A DNA stretch of 64,000 nucleotides from Toxotes chatareus (lineage: Eukaryota > Chordata > Actinopteri > Toxotidae): NCBI GenBank assembly GCA_016801885.1, contig CM028903.1:14276535-14340534 (forward strand), given 5' to 3'. Positions 1-12,525 of this stretch are shown here, in pieces. The notes under the pieces are model-generated. The model saw only the letters and a list, made by a program, of their open reading frames with translations, was not told the DNA's origin and searched no databases. The translations under genes were made by a program, and so were the position numbers. Within the stretch, counting starts at the first letter, position 1, and the number at the start of each line of letters is the position of its first letter.

Positions 1-478
1 AATACAAACCCAAAACAAATGTAAATGGAATCAAATACTTCAAAAAATTCTACAACATGCAGTAGACGCCTGCATCTCCACTGCTCGTAAAACTATGTTG
101 GCCTTACAAAGTCCACCTTCAGTATTTGTGCATGTTCTAAGGTCAGAAGTCACAACTAAAAGTTGAATGTTGCATTAGCGGAAATGAGATTGATAAATGC
201 CTCTAATTTGACACCTAAAATGATATTCATGAAACTGAAGATTCACGGTTTAGGTTTTAGTGATCTATGGCCTCATGGTACAGAGAAGCAGAGTTCTTCA
301 CATTAACCTTGCTTAGCCATGTCCTTGCTGCGTTCCTGTCTCTTTTATATTGACTGTCAGTATTGGGAACGCCCTTAGTCAATCTTAGTGTCTCCACCTG
401 CCCTGACCATACAGGCTTTGATAACAGGCTATAATTCTTGTTTGTTAACCACTTTGCTGTGCACTGTGCTCTTTCCAG

Positions 479-524
479 GAGCTACCTCCATACCTCTGCA
501 AGCTGGGCGTAACTTTTCAGAGGG
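479..524 (+). CDS. gdpd1: gdpd1 exon, ELPPYLCKLGVTFQRG segment
   Basis: Acceptor ttccag before 479 and donor GTGAGT at 525. Forty-six bases, entered in phase 0 and left after one base of a Gly/Glu codon. The peptide matches the ELPPYL segment of GDPD1. Confidence 0.85.
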
Positions 525-3500
525 GTGAGTGTCACATACCCATGACGGGTGTAATTACTACAAACCTAACACCACCCACATACAGATGTATTCTCAGCCA
601 CATCTGTAGTCAGTGTGCTCCTCAGAGTGTACAAATGCAAAAATATTGTGTTTATTTAAAGTTTACCTTGTACAATGGGTCAGTATGTCTGCAAAAGAAT
701 TTAAAATCACAGTGATCTACTTAACATAGTTAATATTTTTATAAGACATTTCACAGAAAACACGTTTTTTAGTTTACAAACTACTGGACAAAAAAAACAC
801 AACTTAAATATGTTCAGTTTAATCTGAAGCTGACTGTTCTTCTCACTTGTCTGTGCAGAGTGTTTCTGTGAAGGTGGAGAGGACAAACGCATCCCTCTCC
901 TCAGGGACGTTTTTGATGCCTTCCCTAATACCCCTGTCAACATTGACATCAAGGTCAACAACGACACGCTCATCAAAAAGGTGTGTGTGCATTTTCTCTT
1001 AGGACTTTAACCTTCTTATCAAACACTTCTCCTGTTTTTCTCTCTCTTTCTCTTTTTTGTTCTTTTTCCATGCCATACCCTTTTAAGAGCTGTTGCTATT
1101 CACAGATCTTTGTGTCAGAAATTGTTTGGCACTAAGTAGTATTAAATGGCAGCAAAAAATTTCTGATTTATGTTTCTCACGAGTGTAACATGTACTTCAT
1201 TGTATGGAGTTTTTGTAATGGTGGCTTTTTGACCCATGCAGGTCTCTGAGCTGGTCGTTAAGTATGACAGAGAGCATCTGACTGTGTGGGGCAACGCCAG
1301 CAACCAGATAGTCAAGAAGTGTTACAAAGAGGTACTGTTATATGAGGTGTATGACTTTATTTTAATGACATTTGGATATAGACTGTATTATATATAGACT
1401 CATACCATCACTAATCACCATGAGTGGAGTAAATGTATTCCTGAATCACAAGGGAACTGACCCTGAATCCTGTTTGTATGTTTTTGTTTTGCAGAACCCT
1501 CGAATTCCAGTGTTGTTCAGCTTTCCCAGAGTATTGCAGCTGTTGGGCCTCTTCTACACTGGCCTTCTGCCCTTTGTTCCCCTCAAGGAGCAGTTCCTAG
1601 AGATCCCCATGCCCTCCATTATCACCAAGTAAGTTCACACATAAAAATAAAAAATGAAAATGAGATCTATGTAAAGAGCTTCTGGAAAAAGTAGCAAAGT
1701 AGCACTGTGCTCTACAGCTTTTACATGTCTTTTCCCACGGGCCCATAGACTCATTATTTGTCCATGGCTGTTGTACAACATGACACAGATACAAATCCTC
1801 TACAGTTCTATTTTGTCAGTAAGATACAACAGTAACACTACACTCCAGCAGAGGTGATCAGTATCAGTCTACAAGTACAAAACATTTGTTAGCAGCGGGT
1901 CTGTTTTACCCCCTAGGTAAGATTTACGATTTTTACCCTCTATGTACTGTACTGACTGACTTTGACAGGTTTTAGTGGGTCTCAGCAGGTTTAAACAACA
2001 ATTTTGGCTCCAAACTCTAAGACACAAACATGAACAAACTTACTGTTCAGTTTAAAGTTCTGGCCAAGGTGAAATATGCAGTGTGTCTTAGGGAAAACAA
2101 AGACTTGTTCAATGTACAATGCTTTGACAAATTACTGGATTAAAATTGTACATAAAACATTAATTGTTCTCTTAGTGTTACAGTTTGATCATTCGTGGTT
2201 AGAACATATTACCTAAATGGTGTTCAGAGTGAGCAGTGTAAGGAATTAAAGGAAATGGAAAGGAAAGGAAAATAGTAGCTTGACTTAACTGCCACACCTT
2301 CCGGCCATATCTTGTGGACTTGATCAGACAAACCTTGAACAGAGACAAGAGGGTTTTCATGAGACTGAAATTCTGTACTTAACTGTGAGCCAACCCCATA
2401 CACTAATGTAGGCCACAAGATGTGGTTGAATGCTCTGGAAAGTTTCCAGTAAGTGGACCTTGTGCTGTTTGTTGAAATGTGAGATTATTTTCTTTTTAAA
2501 ATCCGAACTATGGCTTGATATTGATATCAGAGTGGATTCTTTAGGTTTTAGGTTGTTTCTTTTTGGATTAAATGTATTTTAAATTTTTAACTCAAGAGGT
2601 TCCTGTGCTTCCTGGCTCAGATGGACCCTCCTCACCTTGTTAACGGGTGTGTGTGTCCTTTCTGTCTCTGTTATCTGGGCCATGATGTGGTTTGAAAGAT
2701 GGTCCCACTCACCAATTAAGTCATTAAAAGAAACATTCACACCCTTTGCCTGCAGGGTGTGCGTTAGGTGATCATAAGGATTATGGTCACAGAGCAGATT
2801 ATACATGCTGAACATTCATTAAGGATTAAGTGATTTCCTTTTTCACAATTCTGCTGTTCTACAGTTTTTATGTTGCGCTAAAGTTGCCTAATATAAATTC
2901 TCCCCTTAAACACTGTTGCACTGTTGTTCTACGTACATGGATCATCAGTCTGTTGTGTTCCATGTGCTTGACAACTTATTGTGTGATTCAGGATTGTTGT
3001 TTGACGTTTGTTGTGTACATTTTCTTCAAAAATTTTCTAATTTATGTCTACTTTAGTTAATGATTTCCTTCGTTTTCCTAGACTAAATTTCAACAGTCCC
3101 CAGAATGTCCCCTGAACTCATCTCATTCAGCTGTTGTGGACTGTGTTTGACATGAGTAAATTTAGCTGTATGTTATCATTTTGTACATCACCTAACCTGT
3201 AATGCAAATTTCAGCACTTAAACTATTTCATTTTTCTCTGTGATTCTGCAGACTAAAGGATCCTAGCAGATTAACAAGGAGTCAGCGATTCATCACCTGG
3301 CTGGCAGACACGTAAATCACTTATTTCTTTAAACATATAAAAGCCGCCTGTCCCCTTTATTTTAATTTCAAAGTGGCTCAGTCTGTTGATATACTTAAGT
3401 ATTTATTTTTCTCTTGCAGTTTGCTGATGAGGAAGACTCTGTTTGAGCATCTCACTGCCAGGGGAATACAGGTAAAACCACAGTTATGTACCCTCTGTAG

Positions 3501-4158
3501 TTTTTATTTCACAAATGAGATTAAAAAAAAAACCTTAAACATACAGATGACTGAATACATAGTGGCTCCATATTGATAAATGTACATTGTGTATGCATAA
3601 TAATGACCAGTGGCCACTTCCCTGTTAAATCAATTTATCATAGTGTTTCTTTAATTTTTGCTCCTGACCTGTTTGTTTACATTATAGGGTTTTTTTTCTA
3701 CAACAGTGTATCCAGTGTTGACATGTACATAGTTGAGAGGAACTAGATACCTTACCAAGGTTAAGCCACTTTCCCTGAATTAGCTTCACTTTGAAGAAGA
3801 ACTTTCCATAGTATAAAATATCAATGCTGAGCCAGCCTGTCTGTGTGCTGAGAGCTGTTTGTTGTAGCTGCAGTGTTGCGCTGTAGCTACAAGCAGTTAC
3901 TGGGAAGTGTCCGAGTTTCTTACAAGTTCAAAAATAGGCCGGAGTGTCTGCTAACACCACTGTTAAGACTACCGGTCTGTGTTGTGTGCGTTTGAACTGT
4001 AAGAGTCCTGCATCTGATTTCAGGTGTACATATGGGTGCTGAATGACGAGGACGACTTTCAGAGGGCATTTGACTTGGGAGCCACAGGAGTTATGACAGA
4101 TTTTCCTACCAGGCTTAAGGACTTCATGGACAGGAATGGCATTTCTAAGCTTCAGTGA
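479..4158 (+). CDS. gdpd1: gdpd1, glycerophosphodiester phosphodiesterase domain-containing protein 1 (3' seven coding exons; 5' end off window)
   Basis: Seven exons (479-524, 859-980, 1242-1331, 1495-1628, 3252-3311, 3420-3471, 4024-4158) join in frame and end at TGA 4156-4158. They give about 213 residues, the C-terminal two thirds of a GDPD-family enzyme. Family knowledge: GDPD1 is a membrane-associated lysophospholipase D acting on lyso-glycerophospholipids and N-acyl lysophosphatidylethanolamine. Visible hallmarks are NIDIKVNN, REHLTVWGNA, the hydrophobic run LLGLFYTGLLPFVP, EQFLEIPMPSII, LLMRKTLFEHLTARGIQVYI and RAFDLGATGVMTDFP near the C-terminus. The N-terminal catalytic His/Glu region should be encoded upstream of base 1. 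GDPD3 is the main alternative; wording and the ypel2 neighbour favour GDPD1. No frameshift or internal stop. Confidence 0.93.
859..980 (+). CDS. gdpd1: gdpd1 exon, IPLLRDVFDAFPNTPVNIDIK segment
   Basis: Acceptor tgtgcag and donor GTGTGT. The 122 bases complete the split codon and give 41 residues, including NIDIKVNN, the conserved strand of the TIM-barrel fold. Confidence 0.92.
1242..1331 (+). CDS. gdpd1: gdpd1 exon, VSELVVKYDREHLTVWGNAS segment
   Basis: Acceptor catgcag, donor GTACTG. Exactly 30 codons in phase 0, ending KKCYKE. Confidence 0.93.
1495..1628 (+). CDS. gdpd1: gdpd1 exon with hydrophobic LLGLFYTGLLPFVP
   Basis: Acceptor ttttgcag, donor GTAAGT at 1629. Contains a hydrophobic stretch that may sit in or on the membrane, followed by EQFLEIPMPSII. 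The final Lys codon is split two plus one with the next exon. Confidence 0.93.
3252..3311 (+). CDS. gdpd1: gdpd1 exon, LKDPSRLTRSQRFITWLAD
   Basis: Acceptor ctgcag, donor GTAAAT. Sixty bases that keep phase 2 on both sides. Confidence 0.9.
3420..3471 (+). CDS. gdpd1: gdpd1 exon, LLMRKTLFEHLTARGIQ
   Basis: Acceptor cttgcag, donor GTAAAA. Fifty-two bases returning the frame to phase 0. Confidence 0.92.
4024..4158 (+). CDS. gdpd1: gdpd1 terminal coding exon
   Basis: Starts GTG TAC ATA TGG (VYIWVLND). Includes RAFDLGATGVMTDFP, the conserved end of the GDPD barrel, and stops at TGA 4156-4158 after DRNGISKLQ. The last few residues differ from mammalian GDPD1, as is common for this tail. Confidence 0.94.
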   Translation: MYIWVLNDEDDFQRAFDLGATGVMTDFPTRLKDFMDRNGISKLQ

Positions 4159-5835
4159 CCTGCCACAACCTACCCCCCTCCACCCCTAAACACACACCAC
4201 TGATTATCCTTCAACCTGACTGACCTGCCAAACCAGCCCCCACAACATGCACCCACTTTTACTGCATGCATTCCAGCAGGGCTACTACTCCCCTGGTTTG
4301 AAGAGCCAGTTGTTTTTGTGTTACCAGGCACATAAAATACACTTAAAAGACACATGCTGTACCTGCTTTATATTATCTTTATCCCTTGTCACACACCTAG
4401 ACAACAGTGTGAGATTAGTATTACAAAGCTATTTAATTCTTTAAAGTATATCTATAGAATGGGACTAAATGGCCATCGCAATATACTGTTTGCAAGTCTT
4501 ATTAGTCTTGAAGTTAATAATATTTTCTTGGCTATTGACTTGAAAGTTGTTGTTTTACTGGTATAAAGACTTTATTTAAGCTTTTTTACTGCCGTCAAGT
4601 AAATGACCATTTGTAAAACACCAGATGCAGTTTGATGTTGAAATGTAGTGTTAATTTATCAGCTGCTACATAAAGTTTTGCAGGATGTTTTTTTCCCTCT
4701 TTTTTACAATCTGACTGTCACTTAGCACATGCAATAATACACAAATCTAAGCAGTTGTGAGATATTTTTATACCAGATGCAGACAAAAAGTTGTCATCAA
4801 TAACAGGGACAGGTCCTCAGCTCCTCTGAGTTTTAGAATCAGCTGAACAGTGTTGAGTGCCGAGGTCAGAAGCGCTACTGCTCCATACTTACAATACATT
4901 TGAGCACAAGCTAATTCAACTGAACTTTGGATTGTTCTGTTAAAACCACTGTATTGTTTATGTTGTTTTTAAAGACAATGGGTTATATGTTGCATAGCTA
5001 CTTAGTTGTATGTTTATGTGTAGTTGCTTAGTCTCTAGATTTTTCTCTGAATCAAATGGAATGACTGAGGAAATTTTGCACAAATTAGGGAACTTCATCT
5101 TGCTTATTTTAGTAATGAGTCCAAAAAACTGTCAGTGTGATGGTCAACAGCATTGAACTTGAAAAAAAGTGTACTGACAACAGGGTAGAGTCACTGATAC
5201 TTGTTAATTGATCGCTGTATCTCAGTCATAAGAAATTTCTTAAAAACAGGGATTGACCTGCAATACGTTGCTGTGGGTGTCACAGTCTGAATGTGTTAAG
5301 GTTATTAGGATTATCATACCACTGACATTCTTTGTTTCAGACTTGTGACCACACAGTGAGGGTCAGTAATGAATGTAGTACTGGTTGAATGTACTGTATA
5401 TTGTTTAGTATTTTACAGTCAAAGCAGTATTGGAGTTTTAATCACGTCAGTGTGTTGTCTGTCATTTTGTACTAGTGAAATCTGCACAGGTGTAAATCTG
5501 ACATCTGATATTTTGCTTTATTTTGAAAACACCTGTACATCCAAAATAATTATTTGACAGAAAGACTTGCAATCTACCAATTATCTTACAGATCTTACAT
5601 TAATGAATATACTCTAGAACATTTTGACTACATAGCCTGTGTAGTTCTGAGTGTACATTTTGTTTTGCATGCTCAAATGAATATTTGATACGTTGTTGTG
5701 TTTGAATATGCTGTGAATTTGACAGAACCAGTGTGTGGGACCTGGCTGCTTGGGGCTATCAAAATGCCTTATCCCATATGGTGTTTGGCCAGAGGTTATT
5801 TTTATCACTATCAATAAAAAATTGAAATATTGTTA
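4159..5835 (+). other. gdpd1: gdpd1 3'UTR (extent inferred)
   Basis: AT-rich DNA after the gdpd1 stop, without coding character. AATAAA at 5813-5818 is the best polyadenylation signal and would give a UTR of about 1.7 kb. Earlier cleavage is possible. The end coordinate is an estimate. Confidence 0.55.
5813..5818 (+). terminator. candidate poly(A) signal of gdpd1
   Basis: Canonical AATAAA in an A/T-rich context, with TG-rich sequence (gtggtgtgtatg) about 20 nt downstream. Confidence 0.55.
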
Positions 5836-6240
5836 TATAAGTGGTGTGTATGTATAGTAGAATAACAGCTTTATAACTTTATTTTTGGCCTCTTTGGGCA
5901 TCAGAAATTTGCCAGTGTATATATAGATAAATATTTGGTAACTACCCATAAACTGACAGGAGATGGCGCTGCAGACCGGAGGCATTCAAGAAGTTTTCAC
6001 TGCACCGGAAAAGTTAATGAAGCCATGTTTATGACTTAATGAAGACATGTTTTGCAACAAGAAAATTATTCGCAAAGACATTTATTATTACACACTTTTA
6101 CGAGAACAGGTGAAGTCTTTCACGCTCTTCACTTATTTTAAATCCTTTAATAAAACTACACTCGCAGACAGCATGCGTGCTTTCTAGAGAGTTCAGTGGT
6201 TTAAAAAAAAAAAAAGTGAAATTATTGGTTACTCGCCTCT

Positions 6241-6300
6241 ACCTTTGACCAATAACCGCGGTGTTGCTATGCCTTATCTGTTTTCTGATTGGCTGACGCG
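6241..6300 (+). promoter_or_regulatory. paired CCAAT boxes, probable ypel2 upstream promoter
   Basis: CCAAT at 6249-6253 (GACCAATAACCGCGG context) and ATTGG at 6288-6292 (TGATTGGCTGACGCGG context) face each other within 45 bp in a locally CpG-containing stretch. This is the arrangement NF-Y binds. It lies about 0.7 kb before the proposed non-coding first exon. Function is inferred. Confidence 0.4.
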
Positions 6301-6939
6301 GCTGTCATTTACTCAAGAAGTCAATGGCCAGTGTGAATTTTACCGAAGATCGTCAACTCGGCTGTCAAGATGATTCACGTCCTCCGCTGTGTGCGCTAAT
6401 GACCTGTTGTGCTAACGTTTGATAGGGTTGTTTTTTCTTTAGTTGTTTCTTCATGAGTAGAGGCGAGAGTTTCGAAACGAACAATTAAATAATAAAGTGA
6501 AGGGTTCCCACCACCGTGATATGAAAAAGCAACGTTGTGATTGTAAATAAGAGTAGGAAATCACTTTCTTATAATTTTAACTTTCTCCTTTCGCTCGGTT
6601 CAGTAGTTCAACTTGTAGAAACACGTTTGTCTAAAAAAAAGTAAACTGACTCGACTGTTTAAAACTAGCCTCAGAAAAACAAGAACAACAATGACAATCA
6701 AATTCATACAGTCTTTAATGATTTATTTACAATAACAGAGCAACAAAGAGTCGCGATAAACTGTCGCAATTCTTATTCTGAGAATGCGTGACATGGTGTT
6801 TGGACAGTATTAGCTACAACTATCTTTAGGCATTACAGCAGTATGGACAGAAAGGACATACATTGTTCTGTTCACCAAAAGAAAACCATCTAAACTTTGT
6901 GACTGTTTTCCTGCGAACACGGAAGTAGGTGGGAGTGAA

Positions 6940-7179
6940 TCGTCTCGCTCCGGCTGGCTGTTTCAGCACTCTGTCTCTTTGACTCGTCTAAACTCTGCTG
7001 AGCATCGTTGCGCGTCAAAACATTGCGTCTCTGCAGGACTTACCAGGGCCGGAGAGGAGAGGAAATTTGCCTGGGAAGGAATGCGAAACGGGGTTTAGGA
7101 TTGGCACTGCCACGAGGAAAACGAGGAGGTGCGACATTTTCTAGGCTACGTGGAGATCCGCTTTTTCTTCCCTTCAAAG
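6940..7179 (+). other. ypel2: probable non-coding first exon of ypel2 (start approximate)
   Basis: CpG-containing, purine-rich sequence ending TTCAAAG at 7179 and followed by donor GTAAAA at 7180. It is the only convincing donor next to a CpG-rich region upstream of the coding exon at 13097. The 5' boundary cannot be read from sequence. An overlapping open frame here resembles nothing I know and is taken as untranslated. Confidence 0.4.
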
Positions 7180-7840
7180 GTAAAATTATTTCCTCCGCGT
7201 TATTTGTTACTGTGCTGCATTTGTTGTTACGCACTGTTTTTATATCGCTCCATGGAGCTCATTATGTAGTCATGTACAGTCTGTCCAATACTTTTTTTTT
7301 AAATCGAGGTAACTTTTAACACAGACTGCAGGTACACATGCTGTAAAATGACAACAAAAAGACAAGTTTGTGGTTTTGTATCCTGCCAACTCGCATTAGA
7401 TAATTGTCATAACTATTATTCATGTGTGGACTGATGGTTTCTCCGTGGATGGGACGGCTGAAGTCTACTCTGCAGTGGAGCTACAGTATCTAGTGGTTAT
7501 TATTAGGACGCGTGCTGTTTGTGGTGGCAGTCCTGCATGTATGCGCCATCATCCGCGCGCACGCGCCTGACCGCGATTGTGCACATCAGCGATGATCGAT
7601 GCGGGTTATCATGCAATACGCTCACGTGATCACAAACTCTGACGCCAATCACCTGAATATCATCGGTCTGTCATTGTCACTGCAGATGTGTTTAAGCTTT
7701 CCAAAGCGGGTGGTGTGTGTGTGTGTGTGCTTTAAGCATTGCTGAGCTGAGGCATCCCTGCCATCTGTGCTCCGTGTGGTGGCTGAAGTTCTGCCCCAGA
7801 TAAAGTGCGCCACTGCCTGTGACTTGATTCATCCCAGTAA

Positions 7841-7841
<1 letters not shown>

Positions 7842-7875
<34 letters not shown>
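7842..7875. repeat. (CA)n microsatellite
   Basis: Uninterrupted CA dinucleotides, about 17 units. Confidence 0.97.
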
Positions 7876-7880
<5 letters not shown>

Positions 7881-9819
7881 GCTGTAGAGCTTAAACCTGC
7901 ATGTTTTTGTGTGTGTTTATTGATGTGTTACACCGAGATGATGTGACACTGTCACTCCACCATCGTGTACAAGTCAGTGACAGGTAGACCAGCGGGTGAA
8001 AATGCTGCAGGCCCACCCCCACCTTAAAAAATCTATAAAATAAAGTCAACGTGAGTACATATAGACAAACACCCGTATCAAGTCACAACTTTCCATTCTT
8101 TGGGATCTGTTCTCATTGCTGAGCGTGCATGCAGATAGTTATTGATCATGTGAGGGGTCAATACACAGTGATCGAAGATGGGGGGGTGTCAGAGAGTTGC
8201 AGAACTTGAAAGGTGATCTTTACAGACAGGACTTGTGTACATAAACACACGTGTACAGTGTGATGTGCCTATAGTTTCACAGGCCTCAGAATCTTTTTTT
8301 GTCACATCACCGTTAGCCTCTCAGAGATGCTTTAGAAATGATGCACAGACATGAATGAGAACAGTACGAGTTAGAAGAACAATGAACAAGCAAGGTGGTA
8401 AGCATTCAAATTGTGTTTCCTTTAGGGTTTTTTTTTGTGAGGAAATATACATGTAACACGTGTGACAAAAGCATCTGAAAACAGGCACCCCCCTCTGTGG
8501 AACTGCTCCCTCTTTGTGGAGGACCAAGAGAAGATTAGAAGAAAGTACAGATAAAACACAGCAACAGTAACCAGACACGCTCACACCTGGGATGAAGGGG
8601 CATCGCTTGCATCAGTGAGACTTGATACGAGGGGGGAGTTTTTTCCTCCTCTAGTCAGTGATGTCATGCTGCTGTATGCTGCTGGCCTTGGTGTAATTCT
8701 GAATGGAGAGCGGGATGAAAGTACATGAAGTACAGAAACTGTGTCAGTGCAGCTTGTGGGCAGTGTAGGACACACAGCTCATCCAGCGCTGAAGGGACAT
8801 GCACTGCCTCTTCGCTCTGTCTTTCTATGTTCATATATAATACCTCCCTGTCCCTGTCGGGTGCCCCCCCCTCATATCTCTTCCTCCCCTCTTTCTTTCT
8901 CCTGCTCTCGATCATTGTCAGAAACAGCAGCAGCAGCAGCAGCATCAGTGCGTTACATAACAAAGGTTTTTTTTTGTTTTGGATACAAGGGGCCTTTTGG
9001 TGGGTGAGACTCATGGCACGTAGCCTTTTGTGATGACACCCAGAAATGACCAGAATGGACAGCTCGGTGACCTCAAAAGACCCGCAGCAGGACTGATATA
9101 AAGACAGAGTGACAGCAACAAAAAAAAAAGTAAATACACAAACATGCTGAGAGGCATAGAGACAGATGAAGAGAAGACCCAGGCGGGTAAAAGATGGACA
9201 AACACCAAAGACACGCACTGAGGTTATGCAGTCTTCGCCCTCTGCTGCTGGAGCCTGTTGGGATTTCTGCTATCAGTTTCTGTAGTCATCTGATCATTTA
9301 TGCAATTTGTTATTCTGTCAAAGAGGTTTTTTTTAGTGCAAAGCAGCCTGGATTGACTCTGCGTCAGCATTTTACAGCGTGTCAGCAACATCCTTGTTCC
9401 CACAAACAATGTTGCCTTGCAAAATGATTTTCGAGCATGTCCACCCACCAAGATGAGCATGGCCCTGTTCTTGGAAACTGATGGAAATTGTTATGAAATG
9501 TCAAACAGCGTCACAGTCCTGCTTTAAACAGGTCCAGGACATTTTCATCTGTTTAATGTAGTTCTCATTCCTGTGTATGCTTTCACTTACTTACTGTTTA
9601 TTTCATGTTTGGTGAACTTCTTGTCTTTTTTTGATGTGTAGTAAACCTGTCATTAGGACGTGTATGAGACAAACCAAAGTAAACTTTTGATGACCGTTAA
9701 ATGTACTGGTATGACAATAAAAGTTCCTTGATTCTTGATATAAAACAGTATCAAAGAAACATCTTGGCCAGATCAGTGGAATTTATGCCTGCTAAATCAA
9801 AGCCATGGCATCTCTTGAA

Positions 9820-9985
9820 CTGGAACTAACCATTATTTTCATTGTTTCATTATCTATTAATCTGCCAGTTATTTGGATAATTATTTGGTCTATACAGTGT
9901 CGGAGAAGAGTGAATAAAAGCTTGCCACGAGTTTTCAGAAGTCTCGCTTGTTCGACTAAGAGTCCAAAACCCAATAATATTCAAT
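9820..9985 (+). repeat. dispersed repeat family A, degenerate copy
   Basis: Shows the sequence of elements 'tttcattatctattaatctgcc', 'ttatttggtctat' and 'agtccaaaacccaa...attcaattta'. I recall this as a very common non-autonomous percomorph repeat whose ends read like AATCGATTAATCG. Related copies occur at 10655, 12185, 31795, 45480 and 58705. Boundaries are approximate. Confidence 0.6.
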
Positions 9986-10654
9986 TTACAATTCTATAAA
10001 GAACTGTAGGACACAGCTAATTATCATAACTGCCTAATGGCTGGGAGATAAGTCAAATTTGGTGCTTCACACACTGTAACTGTATTAGAATATATTTTTA
10101 ATGACAGAAAGTATCAGTGTTCATTCAAAGCCGCTGACATACAGTGGCACGCTGTTGTTTGGGCTGTAATGAAGTGATCCTTCAGAGCGCGACAGGAGAG
10201 AGAACTCCACATGGATTATATATGACCCATGAGAAGATGTGTAAAACGTGCAATACTATAATCCTGGGCTGCTGTTGAATATCGCTCCGTAAAAGGCACA
10301 TTAGTGCATGATGACATGCGCTGCGTTAACATGCTGACAGCCAAATGTGACAGCATCACACAGAGCTGTTTCTGCAGCAGTGAGTCTGAGTAAACATCTC
10401 TTCTGGACATCACATTTACATTTCAGACATTTCGCTGATACTTTTAGCCTGAGTGACTTGTCAAAGATACAACAGCAGAGGCTTAAAAGAAGAAGCTTAA
10501 ATTTAATGTAATTAAATTTGAAGCTTTAGTTTGAAGCTTATGTTCCTAGATTACCTTCAGTACCTAAGACTAATTACTTAACTGTAATCAGGCTGCAAAT
10601 TTTCTATCATGTGCAGGGCTGAGAATAGGAAAATTGTGAAAAATGTCCTTCACA

Positions 10655-10900
10655 GTTTATTTAATCTCAAGGTGATGTTTTCAAATGTCTTGTTTTGTCT
10701 GACCAACAGTACAAAACCCAAATATGTTCAGTTTATAAAACAGAGAAAAAGAGAAAGTCTTCACACTTGAGAAACTGGAACCAAAAACAATTGTTTTTAC
10801 TTTAAAAAGAAATCTTTTAAACAAGCAATTGATTATGAAAATAGTTGCCAGTCAGTTTTATTTATTTCAGCTAATCAGTGAATGACTAATTGTTAATAAT
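10655..10900 (+). repeat. dispersed repeat family A, longest copy
   Basis: Contains in order 'caaatgtcttgttttgtctg', 'aacccaaatatgttcagttt', 'cacacttgagaaactgg' and a terminal 'aaatagttgccagtcag...aatgactaattgtt'. This is the best-preserved plus-oriented member in the window. Confidence 0.65.
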
Positions 10901-11085
10901 TACATTTTTATAAAAGTCTAAATATAGTAGGAAAGGTAGGAAAAGGTTTTCTGGACAAATGAGGACCATGTATCAATACTATCTGATTCTATATGGCAGG
11001 ACTCAATATTTTGAACAGTTCTCAGATGACTGGGTACTTCTTGATCGAGAGGAGAAAATATGATTTGGGTTAAACATCAGTATGT

Positions 11086-11087
<2 letters not shown>

Positions 11088-11123
<36 letters not shown>
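11088..11123. repeat. (GT)n microsatellite
   Basis: Perfect GT repeat of about 18 units. Confidence 0.97.
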
Positions 11124-11124
<1 letters not shown>

Positions 11125-12184
11125 AGGGGTCAACTCTGACAACTGTACTGAGCGTGTCTTTGTGCCCCAATCCCACGCCGCTGGCATCGAGTCAAAGGAG
11201 AGAAAACAAGGGCATGTCTCACCGCCTTATTTATTTATATCCCCCCGGTCCTTCCCATCAGCACTGGAGCCTTTATCAGCCTCCGTCCGACACTAAAAAC
11301 AATCATATTGCAGAGCAGTAAAGTAAAGAGGCCACACTCCCCCTCTCTCTCTCTGTCTCTGTTGTTTGTCCTGAACTCACAGAGGCCTCCTGCTCCCATT
11401 CAGTATTTTATTAGTTTTTCCAGATGGTTCAGTAAAGACAGACAGGAAGGAGAGGAGACAGAATGGGACAACATATTGTGAAGGTGATGAAACCACTCAT
11501 AAAGTTTTATCAGAATTTTTATATACAGAGTCATAGTCTTATAAACTGCAAAAAATAAATACTTTTGTTCGAAAGGTCATGGTTTCTGTATTAATTTAAA
11601 TTTAGAAAGACCATAATGTGAAATAGACTGGTAGACAATAAAAGCTGCATATACTGGGTTTCAGCGAGGCTCCTCAATGACTGTATGAAAAGTACCACTG
11701 GGGGATAAAACTAGATTAAATCCTGCGCCTGAGATGATGTGTTCAGCAGCAGAGCCACATCACTGAAATCACAATTAAAGTTGCATTAAGCAATAAAGCC
11801 ACAAAGACTATAACTGCACCACAAGGTAGAGAGCACAGGCCTCTAACCATTTAGTTTCTCCTGTACAGTTAGTCAAAGCATACGCCTGTCCTCCTGGCCC
11901 AAAGCCTTTGGGATGGGTTCCCAGGCCAGCTTGCTAATCTTCTCAGTCACCAGGGCATACCAGCAGAAGTATTTTAAGGGCCCGGTCTATTTGGATATCA
12001 TGGAGAGAGCATAGCACGATCCTCACAGTTGTGCTAGGCTAAGCAGATTATCTCTGCAGACTCATAGACTTAAACACAGAATGCTTTGCTGCCTGTGTGT
12101 ATTGAAAAGGCCTCCATTCAAGTGGAGTCAGAGCAGAGTGGAGACAGCTGGACAAGAATCTGAACCTACAACTAGTGACTGTTG

Positions 12185-12355
12185 ATTTTTGGTTTTCTGC
12201 CATTTTACCCTGATTTTACTTGATTTATTGATAACTTGGTCTATAAGAGAGAAAATAGTCATATTTTCCCAAGAGTCCATCCAACCAACAGTGCAAAACC
12301 CAAGCTTACAGTTACAATGATAGAAAACTGGAGGAAAGCAGTACTCACATTTGAG
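12185..12355 (+). repeat. dispersed repeat family A, degenerate copy
   Basis: 'ttgataacttggtctataagagagaaaat', 'gtccatccaaccaacagtgc', 'aaacccaagcttacagttacaatgatagaaaactgg' and 'ctcacatttgaga' follow the family order. It joins directly to a family B fragment. Confidence 0.55.
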
Positions 12356-12404
12356 AATATTTAGTAGTTGAGCCTAAACAAGACACAGAGTCTGCAGTCA
12401 TGCT

Positions 12405-12525
12405 TGCAGCTCTGTAGGCTGTGCTTTGATAACATGCTAACATGGTCCTATAGTGATATTTAGCAGGTGTAAGTTTTGCCAAGTTCACCGTCTTAATTCT
12501 GCTTATTTGCATTAAACACAATATA
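12405..12525 (+). repeat. dispersed repeat family B, fragment
   Basis: 'cagctctgtaggctgtgctttg', 'aacatgctaacatgg', 'tttagcaggtgtaa' and 'gccaagttcaccgtcttaa' match in order the family B copy near 54 kb and the 'GCTAACATGCTAAC' repeat I recall from percomorphs. Confidence 0.55.

Noticed and set aside
479..4158. GDPD3 instead of GDPD1
   Set aside because: YPEL2-type neighbour and segments such as REHLTVWGNA fit GDPD1 better; the C-terminal few residues alone do not decide.
8664..9218. 184-codon minus-strand frame in ypel2 intron 1
   Set aside because: Overlaps open frames on the other strand, includes poly-A/T and CAG simple sequence and has no domain similarity.
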